DNA of 64,000 bases from Xenorhabdus ishibashii (GTDB lineage: Bacteria > Pseudomonadota > Gammaproteobacteria > Enterobacterales > Enterobacteriaceae). Within the stretch, counting starts at the first letter, position 1, and each line of letters begins with the position of its first letter. The stretch is from positions 2,852,001-2,916,000 of the forward strand of contig NZ_NJAK01000001.1 of the NCBI RefSeq assembly GCF_002632755.1, written 5' to 3'. Under the pieces are notes generated by a model. It was not told where the DNA came from. It ran no database searches and worked only from the letters and a program-made list of their open reading frames with translations. This document shows, piece after piece, positions 1 to 8,149 of the stretch. The position numbers and the translations under genes are program-made.

Positions 1-1
1 C

Positions 2-2644
2 GCTCATGCAGAAATGGCATCACCAATGTCATTGCAGCAATCCATGTCATCACAACAGATTGTGGATTTACTCAGTCAGTTAAAAGTTAATTTCAAAGTC
101 ATTGATAATCAGGCGGGTGCACATGGTACAGATTGTGCCATTCTTGGCGCTGATTCGGCGGCCTGTAATCGGGTTAACATTACCTTGAGCAATGGTGATC
201 AGGCAATCAACTCTTCCGATTGGGCGCTCTATTTTCACAGTATTCGCCAAATCCTGAAATTGGATAATGATCAATACAAAATCACCCATATTACCGGTGA
301 CTTACATAAACTGGAGCCAACGAAGCAATTTACGGGCATCAAAGCCAATGAAGAGATCGTGTTACCCATTATTGGTGAATATTGGCAGATTTACAGTACA
401 GATTTTATGCCGCGTTGGTATGCAACTTCTGGTGATGCGACGCCCAAAATCTTGGCAAATACCGATACTGAAAACATCAGCGAATTTTTATCTGATCTGA
501 AAGGCGAACAGTGGCAACGAACCACAACGGATAACAATACCCTGATGACGCCTGAAAACCGCTTTGCAAAAAACCAACAAGTGGCAACGATCAGTGAAGA
601 TAAACTGCGAGGGCAGATTATTCCGACACCGAGAGAGCTTTCCGTTCATTCCCAGGATGTGGATTTATCCCGTGGCGTGAAATTAGAGTTGGGCGGGTTG
701 AGCGGCGAAACTATTAACGTGATCAGGGAACGTTTTAAAGCCCGTGATATTCATTTAACGGATAACGGTTACCGAATAGCAACTCAAATCAACGCAAACC
801 AATTTACCAAGCCTTGGCGAATAAAAGGTGCGTATTTATTGGAGATTACCACCAAAGGGGCACAAATCATCGCATTTGATCAATCTGGTGTATTCTATGG
901 CCTACAATCGCTGTTTTCCTTACTTCCTGCCAATGGTATGCCAAAGATTGCGACACTGACGGCAAAAGATGCACCTCGGTTTGAATATCGCGGTGTGTTC
1001 CTTGATGTTGGGCGAAATTTTCATAGCAAAGAAGCTGTCTTGCGTCTGCTTGACCAAATGTCCCGCTATAAACTGAACAAGTTCCATTTCCATTTGAGTG
1101 ATGATGAAGGTTGGCGTTTAGAAATCCCTGATTTACCGGAATTGACTGAAATCGGCAGTCAACGTTGCCATGATTTGAGTGAGACTCAGTGCTTATTGCC
1201 GCAATTGGGATCAGGGCCAGAGAATAACAATATGGGAAGTGGCTATTTTAGCCGTCAGGATTACATTGATATTCTGAACTATGCCAAAGCCCGTCAGATA
1301 GAAGTGATCCCAGAAATTGATATACCCGCCCACGCTCGTGCCGCAGTGATGTCGATGGAAGCGCGCTATAAGAAACTGATGGCGCAGGGCAAAGAGCAGG
1401 AAGCTAATGAATATCGCCTGCTTGATCAGACAGATACCTCGAATACCACCTCCGTGCAGTTCTATGATCGCCACAGTTACCTTAACCCGTGCATGGATTC
1501 GGCAAAACGATTTATCAATAAAGTGATTAGCGAAATTGTTGCCATGCACAAAGAAGCGGGTCTGCCGTTAAATACATGGCATTTTGGTGGCGATGAGGCG
1601 AAAAATATCCGTTTGGGGGCAGGATATCAGGACAAAAATGGGACAATTGTGCCAGACAAAGGGATTATCAACCAAAAAATCGAAGACAAGCCGTGGGCAA
1701 AATCTCAGGCTTGTCAGAAAATGATAGCGCAAGGTGTTATTAAAGATGTAGATGAACTTGCCAGTTATTTTGCCATTGAAGTCAGCAAAATCGTTAATGC
1801 CCACGGTATCAGCACCATGCAGGTATGGCAGGATGGACTGAAACAGGCTAAATCGGCAAAAGATTTTGCGACTAAACAGGTGACGGTGAACTTCTGGGAT
1901 ACCCTGTATTGGGGAGGTTATGATTCTGTCAATGACTGGGCGAATAAAGGTTATCGGGTCATTGTTTCCAGCCCTGATTATGTCTATCTGGATATGCCAT
2001 ATGAAGTCCATCCGAAAGAGCGGGGCTATTATTGGGCAACTCGCTTTAATGATGAAGCGAAAATTTTCAGCTTTGCTCCGAACAATATGCCACAAAATGC
2101 TGAAACCTCGGTGGATCGGGATGGCAATCACTTTAATGCTCATAGCAATAAACGCTGGCCGGGCGCTTATGGTGTATCGGGGCAATTATGGAGTGAAACC
2201 GTGCGCACCGATGATCAAATGGAATATATGATTTATCCGCGTTTACTGCCGCTGGCGGAACGGGCATGGCATCAAGCCAGATGGGAGCAGAATTACCAGC
2301 AAGGCAGAGAATATAAAGGCGGAATAACACACTATGTTGATACAACTCTCCTGCAACATGACTGGGAGCGCTTTGCTAATCTGATCGGGCAGCGTGAGCT
2401 GGCTAAGCTGGATAAAGACAAAATTTCATATCGTTTGCCTGTACCGGGCGGCCGAATTGTTTCTGGAACACTGGAAGCCAATATTGCATTACCGGGAATG
2501 GTTATCCAATACTCATTGGATAATGGGAAAACATGGCAGGATTACAATGACAGGCAGCGACCTCATGTCAGCGGCAATGTGAAAATTCGCTCTGTCAGTA
2601 CTGATGGAAAACGCTTTAGCCGTATCGATGAAGTTAAATTCTAA
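2..2644 (+). CDS. chb: Chitobiase / beta-N-acetylhexosaminidase (GH20), 5'-truncated by window edge
   Basis: Exported glycosidase that removes N-acetylglucosamine from chitobiose and chitin oligomers, probably in the periplasm or outside the cell. The reading frame is open to the window edge. The residues before the first ATG (position 14) read Ala-His-Ala-Glu, a good signal-peptidase I site, so the true start and signal peptide lie upstream and the ATG at 14 is probably internal. Counting from that ATG, an N-terminal chitobiase sandwich domain covers roughly the first 180 residues. The GH20 barrel follows, with the motif HFHLSDDEGWR and the catalytic Asp-Glu pair in HFGGDEAKN (about D527/E528). 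A C-terminal Ig-like domain ends in EVKF. Length and domain order match Serratia-type chitobiases. It converges on fur, separated by a hairpin. Function is confident from family; symbol less so. Confidence 0.9.
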   Translation, partial: AHAEMASPMSLQQSMSSQQIVDLLSQLKVNFKVIDNQAGAHGTDCAILGADSAACNRVNITLSNGDQAINSSDWALYFHSIRQILKLDNDQYKITHITGDLHKLEPTKQFTGIKANEEIVLPIIGEYWQIYSTDFMPRWYATSGDATPKILANTDTENISEFLSDLKGEQWQRTTTDNNTLMTPENRFAKNQQVATISEDKLRGQIIPTPRELSVHSQDVDLSRGVKLELGGLSGETINVIRERFKARDIHLTDNGYRIATQINANQFTKPWRIKGAYLLEITTKGAQIIAFDQSGVFYGLQSLFSLLPANGMPKIATLTAKDAPRFEYRGVFLDVGRNFHSKEAVLRLLDQMSRYKLNKFHFHLSDDEGWRLEIPDLPELTEIGSQRCHDLSETQCLLPQLGSGPENNNMGSGYFSRQDYIDILNYAKARQIEVIPEIDIPAHARAAVMSMEARYKKLMAQGKEQEANEYRLLDQTDTSNTTSVQFYDRHSYLNPCMDSAKRFINKVISEIVAMHKEAGLPLNTWHFGGDEAKNIRLGAGYQDKNGTIVPDKGIINQKIEDKPWAKSQACQKMIAQGVIKDVDELASYFAIEVSKIVNAHGISTMQVWQDGLKQAKSAKDFATKQVTVNFWDTLYWGGYDSVNDWANKGYRVIVSSPDYVYLDMPYEVHPKERGYYWATRFNDEAKIFSFAPNNMPQNAETSVDRDGNHFNAHSNKRWPGAYGVSGQLWSETVRTDDQMEYMIYPRLLPLAERAWHQARWEQNYQQGREYKGGITHYVDTTLLQHDWERFANLIGQRELAKLDKDKISYRLPVPGGRIVSGTLEANIALPGMVIQYSLDNGKTWQDYNDRQRPHVSGNVKIRSVSTDGKRFSRIDEVKF

Positions 2645-2686
2645 CGGCTGCTTTTGAGCAATGAGGGGAAATCAGAGCAATAGATT

Positions 2687-2736
2687 AATAAGGTAATCTG
2701 CCGATTAGTTGGAATTCTAATCGGCAGTAGCTTATT
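2687..2736. terminator. Hairpin between convergent chb and fur
   Basis: Perfect 11-bp inverted repeat CTGCCGATTAG (2698-2708) / CTAATCGGCAG (2717-2727) with an 8-nt loop. Outer arms AATAAG (2687-2692) and CTTATT (2731-2736) extend the stem across a small internal loop. It lies 43 bp after the chb stop and points toward fur. There is no strong T-run, so it may act as a bidirectional structural terminator or RNA end-protector. Confidence 0.5.
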
Positions 2737-2797
2737 CAGACGAACAAACACCAGAAGCGGATTATTTCAGTTACCTTATTTGGCGCTTGTTTACCTA

Positions 2798-3247
2798 TCA
2801 TGCTTTTTCATCATGCAGTGCGTTATCCTTGCGGCAGTCACCAGCAGCACAGTGACCATATAAATAAAGACTGTGGTTTGAGAGCTTGATTCCATAACGC
2901 TCAGCAATATTTTTCTGACGCTCTTCAATAAACTCATCGCTAAATTCAATGACCTTACCGCAGTCGAGACAAATCAGATGGTCATGGTGATGTTGCTGAG
3001 TGAGTTCAAAAACCGATTTACCGCCCTCAAAATTGTGGCGCGTGACAATGCCGGCATCATCGAACTGGTTCAACACGCGATAGACAGTGGCGAGGCCAAT
3101 CTCTTCACCGATATCAATCAGCTTTTTGTAGAGATCCTCCGCACTGACATGATGGCATTCTGGGTCCTGTAGCACTTCCAGAATTTTCAGTCGTGGAAGT
3201 GTTACTTTAAGTCCAGCATTTTTCAATGCTTTATTGTTGTCGGTCAT
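2798..3247 (-). CDS. fur: Ferric uptake regulator Fur
   Basis: Iron-responsive transcriptional repressor of 149 aa, the usual length. The N-terminal winged helix (residues about 1-82, with GLKVTLPRLKILEVL and ATVYRVLNQFDDAGIVTR) binds Fur boxes. The C-terminal dimerisation domain carries the metal ligands HHHDH and the CLDC pair, and a second Cys pair in CAAGDC. It lies downstream of fldA in the same orientation, as in E. coli, so it is probably transcribed from its own promoter in the 186-bp gap and by readthrough from fldA. Core gene, not part of the accessory block that begins beyond ybfE. Confidence 0.98.
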   Translation of the reverse strand: MTDNNKALKNAGLKVTLPRLKILEVLQDPECHHVSAEDLYKKLIDIGEEIGLATVYRVLNQFDDAGIVTRHNFEGGKSVFELTQQHHHDHLICLDCGKVIEFSDEFIEERQKNIAERYGIKLSNHSLYLYGHCAAGDCRKDNALHDEKA

Positions 3248-3337
3248 GCGGATTCAGTCCTGTAACTTGAGTTAAGTGAACTTGTGATACTTGGGGGTAT
3301 CGTGAGGGAATCATGATTCTGTTTCACGTTGCTGATT

Positions 3338-3373
3338 ATAGGCATGGATATTAAAAATGAAAACCATGCCTAT
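3338..3373. repeat. Inverted repeat between fldA and fur
   Basis: Perfect 10-bp arms ATAGGCATGG (3338-3347) and CCATGCCTAT (3364-3373) with a 16-nt A-rich spacer. They lie 60 bp past the fldA stop and about 90 bp before the fur start. It could be a weak attenuator for fldA transcripts or an operator in the fur promoter. It does not match the Fur-box consensus as far as can be judged by eye. Confidence 0.45.
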
Positions 3374-3433
3374 TCAGATATCATGACACATTATGCAAGA
3401 ATAATCCTGCCTGAAAGGGCTTTTATCTTCTTA

Positions 3434-3967
3434 TTAAGCACCCAGAATTTCTGACAGGCTCATTTCAGCCGTGATCTGTTGTACCCAGGCTTCAACGCGC
3501 TCATCCGTCAATTCTGGTTGACGATCTTCATCAATGGCCAGACCAATAAAATGGTTATCGTCCGCCATGCCCTTAGAGGCTTCAAAGTGATATCCTTCGG
3601 TTGGCCAGTGGCCTACAATAATGGCACCATGAGGTTCAATAATATCGCGAATGGTGCCCATAGCATCACAGAAGTACTCTGCATAATCTTCCTGGTCACC
3701 ACAGCCGAACAAAGCAACCAGTTTCCCTTCGAAGTTGATCTCTTCCAGCGTTGGGAAAAAATCATCCCAGTCACACTGAGCTTCGCCGTAATACCAGGTT
3801 GGGATGCCAAGCAGCAGGATATCGAAGGCTTCAATGTCTTCTTTGCTGCTTTTGGCAATATCGTGGACTTCAGCAACATCAGCACCGCCCAATTTTTCTT
3901 GGATCATTTTGGCGATGTTTTCTGTGTTGCCTGTATCACTACCGAAGAATATACCTATTATTGCCAT
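3434..3967 (-). CDS. fldA: Flavodoxin 1
   Basis: FMN-binding electron-transfer protein of 177 aa that supplies reducing power to radical-SAM and other reductive enzymes in the cytoplasm. The phosphate-binding loop GSDTGNTENIA is at residues 9-19. Isoalloxazine-flanking aromatic residues sit in IPTWYYGEAQ and in the GCGDQEDYAEYFCDA loop. It is a long-chain flavodoxin, shown by the extra loop before GHWPTEGY. The order ybfE-fldA-fur matches E. coli, where fldA is essential and linked to Fur and Sox regulation. Confidence 0.98.
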   Translation of the reverse strand: MAIIGIFFGSDTGNTENIAKMIQEKLGGADVAEVHDIAKSSKEDIEAFDILLLGIPTWYYGEAQCDWDDFFPTLEEINFEGKLVALFGCGDQEDYAEYFCDAMGTIRDIIEPHGAIIVGHWPTEGYHFEASKGMADDNHFIGLAIDEDRQPELTDERVEAWVQQITAEMSLSEILGA

Positions 3968-4141
3968 AAAATGGGTTAACCTCTTGTTTTATTAGTGTAT
4001 TAAATCTATACACATCACGCTGAAATCAGCTAGAAAAATGTCAGTTTCAGTAACATGAAAAGCGTTATTTTGACCAAACATCCATGACAAATCTGTCAGA
4101 TTTGTGTGGTGATAGCGCTTCATTGTGTTTAATAAAAGCCG

Positions 4142-4432
4142 TTAATCGGCAAGGTGATTTTTTTCTGTCAGTTGAGCTAATAACATTTGTTCAATCAATT
4201 CACTGCGGCTAATGTTGCGCTGTTTTGCCAGATGGTTTAGTGCATCGACGGCATCTTCATTGAGCTTGAGTTCCACTCGCCGCAGTCCTTTGACTTTATC
4301 TCGCCGCAACTGGTTGCGTTTATTGATTCTAAGCTGTTCATCTCTGGACAGCGGGTTTGTCTTAGGTCGCCCAGGCCTGCGTTCATCTGCGAACAAATCC
4401 AGTGTGGTGCGATCAGTTTGTTCTTTTGCCAT
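4142..4432 (-). CDS. ybfE: LexA-regulated small DNA-binding protein YbfE
   Basis: A 96-aa basic protein almost collinear with E. coli YbfE: MAKEQTDRTTLDLFADERRP at the start, then GRPKTNPLSRDEQLRINKRN. The C-terminal half looks like a ribbon-helix-helix fold (VELKLNEDAVDALNHLAK, then RNISRSELIEQML). In E. coli the gene belongs to the SOS regulon, but its molecular role is not well defined. Here it marks the left border of the accessory block: its E. coli neighbour ybfF lies 24 kb away. No convincing LexA box was found just upstream. Confidence 0.92.
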   Translation of the reverse strand: MAKEQTDRTTLDLFADERRPGRPKTNPLSRDEQLRINKRNQLRRDKVKGLRRVELKLNEDAVDALNHLAKQRNISRSELIEQMLLAQLTEKNHLAD

Positions 4433-4655
4433 AAATTCAATTGATAATGGGCGTGTACCAATAATATAGCGGGCAATAATACCTTAGCTGGACGCGTGTC
4501 GCTACTAGTTTCCCTTTCCGCTTTTTGTCGGTGGAAGTCCCCTTTTGAGGTAATTTTTCTGTGTACAATGTCAGTGATGATATTTTTATCGATACTCCTA
4601 ACCAGAATGATATCGGGCTGCTGTTTGTGAATAAGATAAGTTTCTTTTTTAGTCA

Positions 4656-6791
4656 TCACTTCGTTTGTTGATACCAAAGTTGTGCATATAAGCCATTTTG
4701 CTGTACCAGAGCATCATGTGAACCTGATTCAGTGATACTCCCCAGATCTAAAACGAAAATCTTATCGGCATGGCGGAGGGTATTTAACCGATGAGCAATG
4801 CTGATCACGGTTCGGTTTCGGCATATTTCATCCATATTGCTCATGATGGCGGCTTCTGACTCATAATCCAGTGCGGAGGTCGCTTCATCAAGGATCAGAA
4901 TCTTGGGATCATTGAGCAATGCCCTTGCCAATGCGATACGTTGCCGCTGTCCACCAGAAAGGTTACCCCCTTTTTCGCCAACATAATGGTCAAATTTATG
5001 TGGAAATGCATTGATAAAATCAACCGCCCCCGCCAAGGTTGCAGCCCGATAGACCTCTTCATCACTGGCATTGGGCTTGCACAGGCGGATATTGTCCGCA
5101 ATGCTGCCGGAAAACAGAATGCTCTCCTGCAAGACTACGCTCATATTACGGCGCAGTGATACTGGGTCGGCAATCGCTAAATCCATGCCATCCACCAAAA
5201 CCTGACCGTGTTGTGGCACATATAGGCGTTGTAACAGGCGGGTTAATGTACTTTTGCCGGAACCCGATGGTCCGGTAATGCCAATAAATTCTCCGGCCTT
5301 AATGTTCAGTGACAAATTTGCCAGCACTTCTGGCGTATCAGTATGATAGCGGAAGCGTATATTGCGGAATTCAATCTGGCCTGCCAGTTCAGGAGCTGAT
5401 ACCAGCCCCTGTTTACTACTTTCCATAGGTTCATCAAGAATATCGCCCACCCGACGCAGGGCGATCAGCGTATGCTGAAAATCTTGCCAGACTTGTGCCA
5501 ATCTTAGGATGGGTTGGGTAACATGCCCCGCCAACATATTAAAGGCAATTAATTCACCAGGGGATAAATCCCCATCAAGTACACCCCGAACTCCCCACCA
5601 TAGCAGCAGAGCAGCAACTACTTTTTGGATCAGTTCAATGCCTTGTCCGGCGGCAAGCCCACTTTTTTGCGCCGTGAAACGCCGGATTAACTGCTGGCTG
5701 AGCACCTTTTGCCACTGGTGCAGAAAGCGTTTTTCTGTCGCAGTAGTTTTAATGGTTTCAATACCCGTGACAGCTTCTGTCAGAAAGCTGGTGGCATTAG
5801 CATCAGCTTCATACTCTTTTTCTACCTTGCGTCGAATGATTGGCCCGACGGCGATCCAGAGCAAGAAATAGAGAACCAGCGAACTGATTACGATCCAGGT
5901 TAACAGGGAGGAATAATGGAACATCACACCCAGAAACAGAACAATGAAAATCAGGTCAAGCAACAGCATCAGGGTAGAACCGGTCAAAAATTGGCGGATC
6001 TGCGCCATCTCCCTGACTCTGGCAATAATTTGTCCTGTTTGCCGCTGTTTGAAATAGGGCAGGGGCAAACCGACGAGGTGGCGATACAATTTGCCGGAGA
6101 GTTCAGCATTGATTTGGCTGGCCATATGCCCAAACACGGTATTACGCAGGAAGCCATAAAGAGGTTCTGCCAACGCCAGTGCCAGCATCGCCATACCTAA
6201 AACATGCAGGCTGGAAATACTCCGCCCAACCAGCACCTTATCGATGACATTTTCAAATAATAAAGGCGCCGCCAATGCAAAAAGCTGCAATACAATGGCA
6301 TACAGAAAAATATCCCGTAACTGGCTTTTTTGCCTGAAAATAGAAGGGAAAAACCAGCTTAGGCCAAATTTAACCTGCTGCTTGGTCAGGAATTTATCCG
6401 CTACCAGCAGCACCTTATATTCACACCCGCTGTGATCCTGTTCACCCCGCATTGGATGAGTCAGTGCATGCACTTCATATTGTCCGGTGATAGGATCGAA
6501 CACTTTAAATGCATCAGAACGAATTTCTGACAGAATCCACCAACGCTTATCCAATTCAATCAATGCAGGTACAGGTAATGTGGCAACGCTATCAGGTGTC
6601 AAACGTTCAAACTTACTGCACAGCCCAATAGCATCCGCCGCTTCACGTAGTTGTGGATCTGTCAGTGCAAGGGAATCCAGCCCCAGGGAATGATGTAATT
6701 GCCCGACAGAAGCCACTTTATGGAACTGTTTCCCTAAATGAACGAGACAATCCAGGGCGTAATTGTTTGCAAAGGAAAAAGTATCAGTCAT
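4656..6791 (-). CDS. rtxE: MARTX type I secretion ABC transporter RtxE
   Basis: Inner-membrane ABC exporter subunit (711 aa) for the MARTX toxin. Residues 1-130 form a C39-like domain that resembles the non-catalytic version in HlyB (YALDCLVHLG, no peptidase Cys-Gly pair). About 160-440 is the six-helix membrane domain. About 470-711 is the ATPase, with Walker A GPSGSGKST (Lys near 513), signature LSGGQRQR and Walker B ILILDEATSAL. It is last in the rtxBDE operon and starts 2 bp after the rtxD stop, so translation is probably coupled. In Vibrio cholerae RtxB and RtxE form a heteromeric ATPase, and the presence of both here argues for the same arrangement. Confidence 0.93.
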   Translation of the reverse strand: MTDTFSFANNYALDCLVHLGKQFHKVASVGQLHHSLGLDSLALTDPQLREAADAIGLCSKFERLTPDSVATLPVPALIELDKRWWILSEIRSDAFKVFDPITGQYEVHALTHPMRGEQDHSGCEYKVLLVADKFLTKQQVKFGLSWFFPSIFRQKSQLRDIFLYAIVLQLFALAAPLLFENVIDKVLVGRSISSLHVLGMAMLALALAEPLYGFLRNTVFGHMASQINAELSGKLYRHLVGLPLPYFKQRQTGQIIARVREMAQIRQFLTGSTLMLLLDLIFIVLFLGVMFHYSSLLTWIVISSLVLYFLLWIAVGPIIRRKVEKEYEADANATSFLTEAVTGIETIKTTATEKRFLHQWQKVLSQQLIRRFTAQKSGLAAGQGIELIQKVVAALLLWWGVRGVLDGDLSPGELIAFNMLAGHVTQPILRLAQVWQDFQHTLIALRRVGDILDEPMESSKQGLVSAPELAGQIEFRNIRFRYHTDTPEVLANLSLNIKAGEFIGITGPSGSGKSTLTRLLQRLYVPQHGQVLVDGMDLAIADPVSLRRNMSVVLQESILFSGSIADNIRLCKPNASDEEVYRAATLAGAVDFINAFPHKFDHYVGEKGGNLSGGQRQRIALARALLNDPKILILDEATSALDYESEAAIMSNMDEICRNRTVISIAHRLNTLRHADKIFVLDLGSITESGSHDALVQQNGLYAQLWYQQTK

Positions 6792-6793
6792 GA

Positions 6794-8149
6794 TTATTTT
6801 TCCCTTAACGCTTCAGATTGATATTCTCGGATTGGACTGAGCAGATAATCAATCACTCTGCGTTGATCCGTCTTGATTTCCGCAACAATAGACATCCCAG
6901 CCGTGATTTCAACAGGTTTTCCATCCACCATAATATTGTTCTGTTTGAGGCTGATTTGCGCGGGAAAAACCAGACCTGACCGTTCGTCGGTGGTGGAGTC
7001 CCGTGAAATGCTCAATAACTCTCCTTCAATCGTGCCATAGCGAGTATAAGGAAATGCATCGACTTTAACAGTGACATGCTGACCAGGCCGGACAAAACCG
7101 GCATCTTTGTTCAGGATCTGGATTTCAGCCAGTTGTACATGCTCGTCAGGAACAATCACCATCAGATTCTGCGCAGGTTGCAAAACAGCGCCGAGGGTAT
7201 GGACACTTAATTGTTGAACTGTGCCGGTCACGGGAGCACGCACAACCTCAAGTTCTTCCCGCTCTTGCATTTTAGAAATTTCTTGTTGTGTTACCGCCAA
7301 CTGAATTTTTGCCTGTTTCCTTTTCTCAAACCATTCCCGCTCTTTTTTAATTTTGACGCTCTTTAACTGCTCTTCCAGACTCTTGTATTTCGCCATCAGA
7401 ATATCGAGTTCCGATTTTTGTTGCGCGATCACCCTTTCTGTTTCCAGAAGTTCCTTTTCTTGTTCGAGATATTCCACCTTGCTGATAACCTGCTTTTGGC
7501 TCAATGTTTTTCGCGCCTGCAAACGTTGGTTAATATTTTCGCGCAGGTGGGTTAATGACCGTATATCGCTATGCCGCGCTTTTTGGGAAGTCAGGTTCTC
7601 TTCCATTTCCGCGTGAATAGTGGTCATAATTGAGTCGAACTCCTGCTGTTCGTGGGCGTAATGTGCCAGAATTCTTTCCTGCTTATCGGCGGATTGTTGT
7701 TGGAAAAGCGGCAGAGATTTAGGGAATTGTTTTTCCAGCAGAGCTTGATAACGAATTTCTTCTTCCGTCAGATAATTGCGTTGCTCGATCAAACGGGCAA
7801 TATCCTGATTGACGCCGAGTGTATTGAGCGTTAACAGTGGTGCCCCTTTCTCAACATGCTGACCATTTGTGATATGAATGGCGATCAGGCGGCTTTGCTC
7901 GTAAGCCTGAATGATTTGGGAACGGCCAGAAGCGATCAGGCGTCCGGTTGCTGTTGCCTGTACATCCAATTTCCCCAGACAAGCCCAGAGCACCGCAACC
8001 AGAACACTGATACTCAGCGTTATTGCCGTATAGCGGGCGAACGGGGAAGGTGGACGTTGTGACAATGCCAGATGGGTCGGTAAAAAATCATAGTGGGGAG
8101 TGGCAGTATGTAACCGTTTAATCCCTTTGCGCAAGATAGCCTTAAACAT
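6794..8149 (-). CDS. rtxD: MARTX secretion periplasmic adaptor RtxD (HlyD family)
   Basis: Membrane-fusion protein of 451 aa that links the RtxB/RtxE ATPases to an outer-membrane TolC channel. It has a cytoplasmic N-terminus and one membrane helix at about residues 40-58 (TAITLSISVLVAVLWACLG). A split lipoyl/barrel-sandwich domain follows, then a long charged coiled coil (about 130-290, rich in Glu, Gln and Lys). The C-terminal beta-barrel contains the HlyD-family region VVRAPVTGTVQQLSVHTLG. Its start overlaps the rtxB stop by 8 bp and its stop is 2 bp before rtxE, so the three genes form a tight operon. No tolC-like gene is present in the window. Confidence 0.95.
   Translation of the reverse strand: MFKAILRKGIKRLHTATPHYDFLPTHLALSQRPPSPFARYTAITLSISVLVAVLWACLGKLDVQATATGRLIASGRSQIIQAYEQSRLIAIHITNGQHVEKGAPLLTLNTLGVNQDIARLIEQRNYLTEEEIRYQALLEKQFPKSLPLFQQQSADKQERILAHYAHEQQEFDSIMTTIHAEMEENLTSQKARHSDIRSLTHLRENINQRLQARKTLSQKQVISKVEYLEQEKELLETERVIAQQKSELDILMAKYKSLEEQLKSVKIKKEREWFEKRKQAKIQLAVTQQEISKMQEREELEVVRAPVTGTVQQLSVHTLGAVLQPAQNLMVIVPDEHVQLAEIQILNKDAGFVRPGQHVTVKVDAFPYTRYGTIEGELLSISRDSTTDERSGLVFPAQISLKQNNIMVDGKPVEITAGMSIVAEIKTDQRRVIDYLLSPIREYQSEALREK

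Noticed and set aside
4559..4574. LexA-like sequence CTGT-N8-TCAG upstream of ybfE
   Set aside because: One mismatch in the core, and it lies about 130 bp upstream with poor flanks; too weak to call.
4237..4677. 146-codon minus-strand frame overlapping ybfE
   Set aside because: It overlaps ybfE and rtxE in another frame and has no family resemblance; ybfE is clearly the real gene.
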